Shown piece after piece: positions 36,535 through 44,096 of a DNA stretch of 64,000 bases (position 1 is its first letter; each line of letters starts with the position of its first letter). A program made the translations under genes and the position numbers. The stretch is taken from the NCBI RefSeq assembly GCF_037137075.1, contig NZ_JBBBNV010000002.1, positions 124,001 to 188,000 on the forward strand, read 5' to 3'. The notes beneath the pieces were generated by a model, which was given only the letters and a program-made list of their open reading frames with translations, made no database searches and was not told the origin of the DNA. This DNA comes from JBBBNV01 sp037137075 (GTDB taxonomy: Bacteria > Bacillota > Bacilli > Paenibacillales > NBRC-103111).

Positions 36535-37449
36535 TTATCCGCGGCTGTTCCAATCCTCTGTCAGCAGCTCGTTGTTTATGCCCACGGCGGAGAGCGCTCC
36601 TAACGACGCGGCAGTGATAACCTGGTACATCTCCGACGCTGCATCGCCGGCGCTATAGACGCCCGGTACGCTTGTTTTGCCGAAAGCATCCACCACGACG
36701 GTTCCCGATTCTGTCGTTCGGCAGCCTAATGCTTGCGGCAGATCGGAGCCTGCGGCCAGCCTCGGAGCGAAGAAAATGCCCGTGCAGGGCACGCTTGTGC
36801 CATCCGACAGCACCACCCGTTCCACCATGCCGCCGTTTGCTTCAATGCGGTCAATCGGTGACTGAAGCACAGGGATATCCCGCTGCTCCAGCTCCGCGCC
36901 CTGCTCCTCCGTCCATCCCGCCGGGCCATTGGTGCAAATCGTAAACCGGCTTGTCCAGCCGGACAGCGTTTTGGCGGCGTGCAGCGCTTGTGCGCCGTTT
37001 ACAATCAAGACAAGCGGCTGGTCTCTTAATTCCCAGCCATCGCAATAAGGGCATACGAAGGCGCTTTTGCCGTAGACGTCCGCCAAGCCGTTAATCTCCA
37101 GCGGCACATCCTTTTTTCCGACGGCAAAAAGAAGCTTTTTACTCCGGTAGACCGCTCCTTGTGCCGTTGTAATCTGGAAATGCCCATCTGTTCCGGCAGC
37201 CGCTGCCGCCGTGTCCTCCACAAACCGGACGGAAGGGTAGGCGCTTATTTGTTCCCGGGCAATGCGCCTGAATTCACCCGGACTGATGCCGTCCCGGGTA
37301 AGGAAGCCGTGGGATTCACGAGTAACCCGATTGCGCGGGAGCCCTTCATCAATGACCACTACGGTTTTTCTGGCTCTGCCCAGCACTAGCGCCGTATTCA
37401 TCCCCGCCGGCCCGCCCCCAATAATGATGGTGTCAAGCAGCTTCTCCAT
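36535..37449 (-). CDS. Thioredoxin-reductase-like FAD/NAD(P) oxidoreductase
   Basis: The protein has 304 residues. The FAD loop is IIIGGGPAGMNTALVLGRA, the redox pair is CPYC in FVCPYCDGWELRD, and the C-terminal FAD motif is VPGVYSAGDAASEMYQV. Length and order match the low-molecular-weight thioredoxin reductase fold, but the second Rossmann loop is VLIVNGAQALHAAKTL, which lacks the GxGxxA of NADPH-binding TrxR. The partner may therefore be different or the enzyme may act as an oxidase. It lies 137 bases downstream of an Rrf2 regulator, with a perfect palindrome between them. Confidence 0.87.
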   Translation of the reverse strand: MEKLLDTIIIGGGPAGMNTALVLGRARKTVVVIDEGLPRNRVTRESHGFLTRDGISPGEFRRIAREQISAYPSVRFVEDTAAAAAGTDGHFQITTAQGAVYRSKKLLFAVGKKDVPLEINGLADVYGKSAFVCPYCDGWELRDQPLVLIVNGAQALHAAKTLSGWTSRFTICTNGPAGWTEEQGAELEQRDIPVLQSPIDRIEANGGMVERVVLSDGTSVPCTGIFFAPRLAAGSDLPQALGCRTTESGTVVVDAFGKTSVPGVYSAGDAASEMYQVITAASLGALSAVGINNELLTEDWNSRG

Positions 37450-37541
37450 AAATCAATCGTCCTCCCTGAATTTGAATGATAGCTGAAACCCAGAATAGAT
37501 CAGCTTGGCTTGTCAGCGAAAGAAATTTTTTTAAAGGATTT

Positions 37542-37554
37542 TAAAGACTCTTTA
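37542..37554. promoter_or_regulatory. TAAAGA palindrome upstream of flavoprotein gene
   Basis: TAAAGACTCTTTA is a perfect 13-base palindrome 93 bases before the flavoprotein start. A shorter relative (TAAAGACTTTA) lies upstream of the Rrf2 gene, so both are candidate Rrf2 operators. Confidence 0.55.
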
Positions 37555-37586
37555 TATCTGTAATATATTAAAAAAATAAACGAGGC

Positions 37587-37988
37587 TCAAAGAACCTGCG
37601 TTATTTTTTTGGCCAGATCAGCAATGGTTTGGTTCCGCAAATGCTCTTCCATCTTCGTCTCGGCTTCCACGACAACCTGTTGAATCAGGCATTCGGGGCC
37701 ATGGTTCAGGCTGCAGTCGAACAATGAAGCCGTGCCTTCAATGGCATGAATAATATCCAGAAACGAAATCTGCTCCCAGTTCCGCTTTAGCCGATACCCG
37801 CCATTGGCGCCGGAAGTTGATTCGATCATGTCCGCCTTAACTAGCTTGGTCAATATTTTGGACAAATACGTGGGCGACACGGATTGACGCTCGGCCAGTT
37901 GCTGAACGCCAATCAGCTTATCCGGGCTGAGCGCGGCAAGAAAGAGCATCGTATGAAGCGCATAATTCGTTGCTTTGGAGTATTTCAT
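37587..37988 (-). CDS. Rrf2-family transcriptional regulator
   Basis: The protein has 133 residues and begins MKYSKATNYALHTMLFLAAL. The winged helix is standard (QSVSPTYLSKILTKLVKADM, STSGANGGYRLKR). It has two cysteines in LFDCSLNHGPECLI (about residues 95 and 104) instead of the three-cysteine cluster site, so a thiol switch is possible. The ATG at 37988 is behind GAGGTGG. It is upstream of, and in the same direction as, the thioredoxin-reductase-like gene, an arrangement that suggests a redox-responsive pair. Confidence 0.9.
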   Translation of the reverse strand: MKYSKATNYALHTMLFLAALSPDKLIGVQQLAERQSVSPTYLSKILTKLVKADMIESTSGANGGYRLKRNWEQISFLDIIHAIEGTASLFDCSLNHGPECLIQQVVVEAETKMEEHLRNQTIADLAKKITQVL

Positions 37989-38007
37989 ACCGATCGTCCA
38001 CCTCAAT

Positions 38008-38018
38008 TAAAGACTTTA
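38008..38018. promoter_or_regulatory. TAAAG palindrome upstream of Rrf2 gene
   Basis: TAAAGACTTTA is a perfect palindrome eight bases downstream of the -10 box of the Rrf2 promoter, placed for autorepression. Confidence 0.55.
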
Positions 38019-38025
38019 CCTGTCT

Positions 38026-38055
38026 ATAATAGCTTGATAATGCGCCGGGCGTCAA
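38026..38055 (-). promoter_or_regulatory. Sigma-A promoter of the Rrf2 gene
   Basis: On the minus strand TTGACG (plus 38050-38055) and TATTAT (plus 38026-38031) are separated by 18 bases, 38 bases before the start codon. Confidence 0.65.
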
Positions 38056-38262
38056 GCTTGATGCCTCCAAGCGTGCGAAGGTTACAGCAAGAGGAGAAGC
38101 AGGAGGAGCGGCATTGGCAGCAATGGCAATGGTTGACTCCTGGTGTCCCTGCATCGTTTGGGAGCTATTCCCGATGCAAGCGGCTTGGGATTCGTGCGCA
38201 CTGGAATCTTAAGCTCTGCCGTTAATGCCTGCGCCAGAAATACGAATGCACCGGGCCCGTGG

Positions 38263-38850
38263 CTATTTGCCGGGGGCCGAACGGATTCCGGTGAAGGCTC
38301 CCCGTACGAGATCCTGCACATAAGTATCGTTCAGCTCGCCGCCTGTGAGCAGCAGCCGGTAAAATATCGGCCCATAGATGAGATCGATGCTCAGCTCGAT
38401 GTCAAGCGCCTGATCCAATTCGCCGCGCTTCACCGCGCGCTCCAGCATCAGGCGGGCTTCAAGCCGCCGGGGACGGAAGTACCGCGTCCGGCATGCTTCG
38501 CCGAGGACCGGGTCAAGCTGTCCTTCCCCGATAATTTCCGAAATCACGGCGCCCTCCCGGCTTCTTAGAAATCGGGTCAAGTTTGTGGCATGAATCAAAA
38601 TATCCTCATAAACGGAGCCCGTATCCGGCACAGGCAGCCGTTCGTTCGCAGCCGACAGGAAGCCGTCGATGACGACAGCAGCCTTGTTCGGCCACCATTT
38701 ATAAATCGTCGCCTTGCTAACCTTGGCGTGCTCGGCGATTTTCTCGACCGTAACCGCCTCAAAGCCTTGCTCCAGCAATAGTGCATAGGAGGCGGAAAGG
38801 ATGGACTTCTGAGTTTCTACATTCCGCGGCCGACCTCGTTTGCCCTGCAT
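38263..38850 (-). CDS. TetR-family repressor of the divergent MFS gene
   Basis: The product has 195 residues. The DNA-binding domain is TVEKIAEHAKVSKATIYKWW, PNKAAVVIDGF. The C-terminal effector domain belongs to the TetR_C_16-like type (LYGP-type motif DLIYGPIFYRLLLTGG). Two ATGs are possible, 38859 and 38850; GAGAGG spacing favours 38850. It is divergent from the MFS efflux gene, and three copies of an ATACGTTCAG motif flank the array between them, so this is very likely a TetR-type efflux switch. Confidence 0.9.
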   Translation of the reverse strand: MQGKRGRPRNVETQKSILSASYALLLEQGFEAVTVEKIAEHAKVSKATIYKWWPNKAAVVIDGFLSAANERLPVPDTGSVYEDILIHATNLTRFLRSREGAVISEIIGEGQLDPVLGEACRTRYFRPRRLEARLMLERAVKRGELDQALDIELSIDLIYGPIFYRLLLTGGELNDTYVQDLVRGAFTGIRSAPGK

Positions 38851-38885
38851 CCGATTCATTCCTCTCGCAAGTATGATTGTTTACG

Positions 38886-38898
38886 ATACGTTCAGTAT
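38886..38898. promoter_or_regulatory. TetR operator copy 1
   Basis: ATACGTTCAGTAT lies 36 bases upstream of the TetR start, placed for autorepression. It is an imperfect palindrome (ATAC/GTAT arms). Confidence 0.7.
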
Positions 38899-38967
38899 AC
38901 AAAAGATAAAATCAAAGTGGAAATCATAATCCCATACGGAATGCCGGTTTAAATAAAAAGAATAAAA

Positions 38968-39252
38968 GCTGAAAAGCTGAAAAACTGCCTAAAAGCTGAA
39001 AAGCCTAAAAGCTGAAAAGCGTAAAAGCTGAAAAGCGTAAAAGCTGAAAAGCGTAAAAGCGTAAAAGCGTAAAAGCTGAAAAGCTGAAAAGCGTAAAAGC
39101 TGAAAAGCCTAAAAGCGTAAAAAGCGTAAAAGCAGAAAAGCAGAAAAGCAGAAAAGCATAAAAGCTGAAAAACTGAAAAACCTAAAAACCTAAAAACCTA
39201 AAAGCCGAAAAGCCGAAAAGCCGAAAAGCCGAAAAGCCGAAAAGCAAGAAAA
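38968..39252. repeat. Octanucleotide tandem array GCNNAAAA
   Basis: About 35 units of GCNNAAAA run for 285 bases. The variable pair is TG, GT, CT, AG, AT or CG, and identical variants cluster (GCAGAAAA three times, ACCTAAAA three times, GCCGAAAA five times). It sits between the divergent TetR and MFS genes, inside the operators. No frame through it is a plausible gene. Confidence 0.95.
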
Positions 39253-39276
39253 ACTGCAAAGCCTATTTACAAAACT

Positions 39277-39328
39277 ATACGTTCAGTATATGATAAAACC
39301 AATGATTAATGAACGATACGTTCAGAAT
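39277..39328. promoter_or_regulatory. TetR operators copies 2 and 3
   Basis: ATACGTTCAGTATA (39277-39290) and ATACGTTCAGAAT (39316-39328) repeat the motif found before tetR. Their start points are 39 bases apart, just upstream of the MFS gene. Confidence 0.7.
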
Positions 39329-39393
39329 TTGATTTCAAAAAGCTTTGCTGAACCGGTATGTTCATGCGAATGAGAGGGAAGAGGTGGATTACG

Positions 39394-40620
39394 ATGTCAA
39401 GTAAACCAGAAAACCGGATTTCGGGCTGGCTCATTTTTATGCTGGCCGCGGCTTGCGGTATCATTGTGGCGAATCTGTATTATTCACAAACGCTGGTCGG
39501 ACCGATCCGGGAAGCAACCGGATTATCCGAGGCTGCATCAGGATTTATCGTGACGGTTACCCAGCTTGGCTATGTGGCCGGGCTGCTGTTTATCGTCCCG
39601 CTTAGTGACAAGATCGAGAACCGCCGCCTTACCGTTGTGTCGCTCGTCGTTGCAGCTGCCGCTTTGCTTGGGGCTGCATTCGCTCCTAACGCGGCGCTGT
39701 TCCTGACGGCTTCTCTGCTGATTGGGATCGGGTCCGTGGTCGCCCAAATTTTGGTGCCGTATGCGACGTATTTGGCATCTGAAGAGCAGCGCGGCCGGGT
39801 TGTCGGCAATGTAATGAGCGGACTTTTAATCGGCATTATGTTTGCCCGGCCTCTTGCGAGCTTCGTCGCCAGTCTGTGGGGCTGGCAGGCCATCTATATT
39901 TTGTCCGCTGCGGTTATCACGGTGCTTATTTTTGTGTTGTGGCGTGCTCTACCGGAGCGCAAAGTTCAGAGCCCGGCCTCATACGGCCAGCTGATATTTT
40001 CTTTGGGCTCCCTTCTGAAGCAGACGCCGGTGCTGCGCCGCAGAGCTTTGTATCAAGCCTGCTTGTTCGGCTCGTTCAGCCTGTTCTGGACAGTGGCGCC
40101 GCTGCATCTGGCGGACGAATTCGGCATGTCCCAGAAGGGCATTGCCTGGTTTGCGCTCGTCGGTGTCGGCGGAGCCATAGCGGCGCCGATTGCCGGACGG
40201 CTGGCGGATAGGGGCTGGACCCGGCTGCTTACCGGGCTGGCGCTCCTGATAGCCGCTTTATCTTTCCTTATCGTCTTCGTGTTGCCGAGCCACTCGACCG
40301 TGAGCCTCGTTCTGCTCTTCGTTGCCGCGCTCACCCTGGATATGGCGGTTTCCGGCAATCTCGTACTCGGCCAGCGCGCGATTTACTCCTTGGGCTCGGA
40401 AGCCAGAGGACGTCTGAACGGACTGTTTATGTCCATCTTTTTCATCGGCGGTGCAATTGGTTCGTCGCTGGGCGGCTGGGCTTACGCCTATGGCGGCTGG
40501 AGCTTCAGCTCCCTTCTGGGTACGGCCTTGCCGGTCCTTGCGCTGCTGTACTTCTTCACCGAGCGGCAGCCCGAGCCCCGCAGCAAGGGCTCCGTCGGGC
40601 AGGGTGCAAGCTCCAAGTGA
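39394..40620 (+). CDS. MFS transporter, drug/sugar efflux type
   Basis: The protein has 408 residues with about 12 hydrophobic helices (DHA1-like). The motif-A region is LIFVPLSDKIENRRLTVV-like (FIVPLSDKIENRR). NLYYSQTLVGPIREATGL at the N-terminus is characteristic of the YjcP/YfcJ-like branch. The ATG at 39394 follows AGAGGTGG; an upstream ATG at 39358 has no site. Control by the divergent TetR protein is expected. The last codons and stop form the start of a 52-base tandem array, so the C-terminus may vary between strains. Confidence 0.92.
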   Translation: MSSKPENRISGWLIFMLAAACGIIVANLYYSQTLVGPIREATGLSEAASGFIVTVTQLGYVAGLLFIVPLSDKIENRRLTVVSLVVAAAALLGAAFAPNAALFLTASLLIGIGSVVAQILVPYATYLASEEQRGRVVGNVMSGLLIGIMFARPLASFVASLWGWQAIYILSAAVITVLIFVLWRALPERKVQSPASYGQLIFSLGSLLKQTPVLRRRALYQACLFGSFSLFWTVAPLHLADEFGMSQKGIAWFALVGVGGAIAAPIAGRLADRGWTRLLTGLALLIAALSFLIVFVLPSHSTVSLVLLFVAALTLDMAVSGNLVLGQRAIYSLGSEARGRLNGLFMSIFFIGGAIGSSLGGWAYAYGGWSFSSLLGTALPVLALLYFFTERQPEPRSKGSVGQGASSK

Positions 40621-41020
40621 GCCCTGTACAGATGGACTGATGTGACGTGAAGTTGGAGCCAGAACCAAGTGAGCCCTGTGCAGATGGACTAATGTGACGT
40701 GAAGTGTGGAGCCAGAACCAAGTGAGCCCTGTGCAGATGGACTTGATGTGACGTGAAGTTGGAGCCAGAACCAAGTGAGCCCTGTACAGATGGACTGATG
40801 TGACGTGAAGTTGGAGCCAGAACCAAGTGAGCCCTGTGCAGATGGACTGATGTGACGTGAAATTGGAGCCAGAACCAAGTGAGCCCTGTGCAGATGGACT
40901 GATGTGACGTGAAGTTGGAGCCAGAACCAAGTGAGCCCCTGTGCAGATGGACTGATGTGACCTGAAGTTGGAGCCAGAACCAAGTGAGCCCTGTACAGAT
41001 GGACTTGATGTGACGTGAAA
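40615..41020. repeat. 52-53-bp tandem repeat array, ~8 units
   Basis: Units start at 40615, 40667, 40720, 40773, 40825, 40877, 40929 and 40982. The unit contains AAGTGAGCCCTGTGCAGATG, GACTGATGTGACGTGAAGTT and GGAGCCAGAACC. Units differ by single bases and 1-base indels. The first unit begins within the last codon and stop (AAGTGA) of the MFS gene. Each unit carries a TGA in the MFS frame. Confidence 0.95.
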
Positions 41021-41366
41021 CGTGGTGCAGTATGTTCATAGAATGAGGGATGCGAAGGCGGATTGTTATCTAGGATGAGATATACTGTGAGTTGTGCAGT
41101 GTGGAAATTACTTGAGCAGAAACAGGCAGGGTGAGTGTGTTTACAGGGTTACATGTGCATGTGTTGAGCATGGCGTCTCATTCTACCGTTATCGCGGAAA
41201 ACACTACTGTAATGGAACTGAGCGACCTTATTTGTTTGAATACGAGCCAAATTACAATGTAACGGAACTGAGCGCCGTTATTTGAGCAATTTGTTGTAAA
41301 AAGCGCTTAAACTGCATCAATAACGCTTCTGAGTTCCGTTACAATTTATTCCCGGCTATTTTTGGC

Positions 41367-42059
41367 TCAATAAGGGCTCCCAGTTCCGTTAGCCCCAACT
41401 ATGCTTCGGAGGCTCTCGCCAACATTTAGCTGATAAGTCCGGTACCGTACATTTCCACCTGCAACAACGATGTAATTCTCGTCTACCAAACGATGTAATA
41501 CAATACGTGCGTATCGATCAGTAACCCGAAGATGTGACGCAAGTTCATTCGGTGTAAAAGGCCTGAGTAATCTGCGTGCATATCGAACCGTTTCGGCTTC
41601 AATACAGTTCAGCCGGGCATCTGCCTCGAATGACAGCAGCTTTCCAACGAACGATAAAATTAATTGCTTGCAAAATTCTGGTTCATCCCGAATCGACAAG
41701 TAAGCGATCGGCAAAAAGATCCAATCATCGAGAGACAATAAGCTTTGTCTACGGCACAGATCTTTAAATCTGCGTGTATCCAAATCTCGGGCATGCGACC
41801 GGTAATCATGAATTTCAATATCGCCTTTCATACTTCCTGGTAAAAAAGCCAAGTCGAGATACCTGAACCCGTTATTAAAATCACGCACCTCCCATTCGGG
41901 ATGTAAATGGTCGAAATTACCGACGACAGGATACCATATGGAACGCAACATCTCCACAGTGCCATGGCTTAATCCTTTTTGCAATAACTCGCGTCTTCGA
42001 TGATTTTTTTCCTGTCCTATCTGCTTCTGCATCCACGATTCGTAATCTTTCTTAAACAT
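41367..42059 (-). CDS. Element-encoded protein: possible PD-(D/E)XK-like domain plus winged helix
   Basis: The product has 230 residues. Residues about 35-125 read like a Vsr/DUF559-type endonuclease fold: WYPVVGNFDHLHPEWEVRD, then RYLDLAF (Asp69), GDIEIHDYRSHARDLD (Glu82, His84, His89, Asp92) and an RRFKDLCRRQ helix before LDDWIFLPI. The fold assignment is by pattern only, and His84 replaces the usual Lys or Asp. Residues about 155-212 form a winged helix (PFTPNELASHLRVTDRYARI, LVDENYIVVAGG). It has no signal peptide. Its last eight codons fall in the repeated 185-base end. A CTTTCATC-distant AGGAGGGG site lies before the ATG at 42059. Confidence 0.65.
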   Translation of the reverse strand: MFKKDYESWMQKQIGQEKNHRRRELLQKGLSHGTVEMLRSIWYPVVGNFDHLHPEWEVRDFNNGFRYLDLAFLPGSMKGDIEIHDYRSHARDLDTRRFKDLCRRQSLLSLDDWIFLPIAYLSIRDEPEFCKQLILSFVGKLLSFEADARLNCIEAETVRYARRLLRPFTPNELASHLRVTDRYARIVLHRLVDENYIVVAGGNVRYRTYQLNVGESLRSIVGANGTGSPY

Positions 42060-42092
42060 GTAGTACCCCTCCTTTCATCAAGAAAAATAGAA

Positions 42093-42125
42093 AAGCCGCC
42101 TCGATACATTAAGTATCGAAGCGGC
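42093..42125. repeat. Right-end hairpin of the element
   Basis: GCCGCCTCGATAC pairs with GTATCGAAGCGGC. The right arm and loop are shared with the deleted copy at 49333 onward, where two base changes weaken the stem. Confidence 0.7.
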
Positions 42126-42156
42126 ATGTGCTTCATGACCGTTCTCGTTTGAGTAT

Positions 42157-42652
42157 AGCATTGCAGTTAGTTCAAATTCAAGGCGAGAGTTAGATAGCGA
42201 ATCTACTTCGTTGATAAAGCTTCGTCAGCCGATGATCAGGATTTGGATCTCCCATGACAGCTAGGTGAGTATGGACGAGTCTTATCCCCTCGGCTCACCA
42301 TGAAGACGTATTCCTAAAATTAGTTTCTTTTCATATGTGTTGTTTATTAGAGCGATCGATCGTCGTAGTCTGTGCTGTGACATCATGATCTGGTTCACCG
42401 AATCCCATCGTCACAAGAGTGGTGCCCATCATCATAAGTATGGATCTGTTGGAAATAGTAAAGGTCACTCATGATCGGAATGAGTGGGGGTACGCGGATA
42501 GCCGCAAAACAATTGTTATGAGCTGGGCAGTTCGGCAGACAACGGATTATAAATGAATTGCTGGCTGCGGTTACACAGAGCTGATATCCGGGCAAGGCAT
42601 AACATGCGGGTCCGTACATGCTTGGACCAGCACAAATGTATCACGTTAAAAT
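42157..42652. other. Intergenic region, no gene seen
   Basis: Short frames exist on the minus strand, but none has a ribosome site or recognisable protein. Low coding character and mixed base content suggest decayed sequence between the element and the germination operon. Confidence 0.5.
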
Positions 42653-42698
42653 AGGCAAGAACACCCCGGACACACGAGTAAGGGGTGGTGTTCTTGCC
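42653..42698. terminator. Long hairpin downstream of the ger operon
   Basis: GGCAAGAACACCCC (42653-42666) pairs with GGGGTGGTGTTCTTGCC (42682-42698). It lies about 230 bases past the gerC-type stop (minus). The tail is TTTAAGCC on the plus strand. Confidence 0.55.
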
Positions 42699-42929
42699 TT
42701 TAAGCCCAAGCAACAGCTTCGCCCTCCGAGGCGTATCTGGTTATCGGGTGATTAGACCGAAACTTGAACCTGCAGACGGTACTCGAAAATCCTCTCACGA
42801 CACCAGCCCAGCCGGCGTTCGGCTTGCCGTTTGTGCTTTGTACGCTATTCCCACGAAAGCTTCATGGCTGTGCAGCGGATCTGTCTCATTGGCGGACATA
42901 TAACAAGCTGTTCGAATGGTCGTTTCTTT

Positions 42930-44096
42930 TTAACCGCGCTTCGTCCCCCTGGTACCGAACTCCTGTATGTCCACCTTCACGTCGATGGCGACAGGCATCC
43001 GGCTGAACCGTTCCTCCCAATCCTCCTGGACCTGCTTCCATACCTTCGGATGGGTTATGCTGAGGCGCTTGCCGAAGCCTGCAACGTCCGCCTTGTACTG
43101 CTGCTGCGTGCGGGCAAGCGCTTTTTCCGCCATTTGCTTAATTTGGGCCGCCGCAGCCTCCTCGGTCCGCTCAACAAACGCCGTATCGAAGGCGTCCCCC
43201 GGAATCGCCCAATCCTCACGCAGCTTTCCTGATGTTTTGATCTTCACCCGGAAGGAAATTTGTTCTCCATCGACGAGAGGCTCAATCCGGGACGACATAT
43301 TCCGGACCTCGTAGCCAAACATTGCTCCGCTCTGCGGCTCAGTCCCCTCAACGATACCATTGGACCGTTCCTTTTCCACAATCCAGTTCAGTCCTATGGT
43401 TTCCGTTTCATTCAGCCAGCCGATCATCCGGGAGCTTCGTCCGCTGATTACCGCTGCTCCGGTAAGCTTGGACTCTTCTTTTAGGCCGGCTACGCCCTGT
43501 ATCACAAAGCTCCTTTCCCCGGTCAAATGCTCCGACATATTCCCAAGTGTAAGGCCGGGGGGAATCCGCAAGGATTTTCGGTAGTTGTCCGTCAGCTCGC
43601 GCAGCTCCATGGCGGGATTTTTCATGCTTTTCGCTTTGGTGAAAACTTGACTCGCCTTGCCGTGCGAAAGGACGACCCGAATGGAACGCCTTGTTTCCGT
43701 GTTGCGCAGAAAGAAATTAATGACCTTCTTCAGATCAAACGCCCGCGCCGCTTCATCGCTAATCACGATTATCCGCAAATGCTCATAGCTGGGAGGGCGG
43801 GCCGATCGGGTAGACAGCTCCCGGATATTGTCGAAGATGATGGGGCCGGAGCTGGACATATTGATATAATCCTTCTGCGCTTTGCTGCTGGCGCTCTCGG
43901 AGAATTGATTCGGAAGGGCGAAGTGATGCACCATGGCGAGCTGAGGAGAGGCATCCTTCGTTCCTTCCAGTAAATCAATGCCGATCCCGAGCACGATGCC
44001 GGTTTCTTCGATTTCATTGCGATCCCAGCAGCCGGCCAGCAGTAGCAGACTGTATAAAAGCAGCGGAATGAGACGTTTACGGGCGTTTTTTCGCAT
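42930..44096 (-). CDS. GerC-family germinant receptor lipoprotein
   Basis: The protein has 388 residues. A lipoprotein signal (LIPLLLYSLLLLAGCWDRNE) gives the lipobox LLAGC with Cys22, followed by EIEETGIVLGIGIDL, the standard Ger(x)C opening. It ends in the beta-alpha GerC domain (ARTQQQYKADVAGFGKRLSI, THPKVWKQVQEDW). This is the C subunit of a nutrient germinant receptor, placed on the outside of the spore inner membrane. It overlaps the B-subunit gene by 20 bases. Confidence 0.93.
   Translation of the reverse strand: MRKNARKRLIPLLLYSLLLLAGCWDRNEIEETGIVLGIGIDLLEGTKDASPQLAMVHHFALPNQFSESASSKAQKDYINMSSSGPIIFDNIRELSTRSARPPSYEHLRIIVISDEAARAFDLKKVINFFLRNTETRRSIRVVLSHGKASQVFTKAKSMKNPAMELRELTDNYRKSLRIPPGLTLGNMSEHLTGERSFVIQGVAGLKEESKLTGAAVISGRSSRMIGWLNETETIGLNWIVEKERSNGIVEGTEPQSGAMFGYEVRNMSSRIEPLVDGEQISFRVKIKTSGKLREDWAIPGDAFDTAFVERTEEAAAAQIKQMAEKALARTQQQYKADVAGFGKRLSITHPKVWKQVQEDWEERFSRMPVAIDVKVDIQEFGTRGTKRG

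Larger units (their letters stand above)
41208..42156. mobile_element. Inverted-box element with one gene (full copy)
   Basis: The left 185 bases (41208-41392) hold four related boxes of the form TAACGGAACTGAGC..TTATT, two forward then two reversed, giving nested inverted repeats. The right end (42101-42156) holds TCGATACATTAAGTATCGAA and flanking bases. Both ends recur, at 91-97 percent identity by eye, joined together at 49141-49388 without the 708 bases between. The single gene 41367-42059 lies in the part missing from the other copy. I infer a mobile or mobilised unit; exact termini and target-site duplications are not resolved. Confidence 0.6.

Noticed and set aside
38968..39252. Possible CRISPR or iteron origin
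   Set aside because: Units are 8 bp with no spacers, and no replication initiator gene is present.
40615..41020. Possible CRISPR array
   Set aside because: The units are contiguous 52-53-bp repeats without unique spacers and no cas genes are nearby.
40258..41039. Open minus-strand frames encoding repeated Gly-Leu-Thr-Trp-Phe-Trp-Leu-Gln units across the 52-bp array
   Set aside because: The three minus frames are all open because the unit lacks stops there; no ribosome site or start is shared and the product is meaningless. It is a by-product of the tandem DNA repeat.
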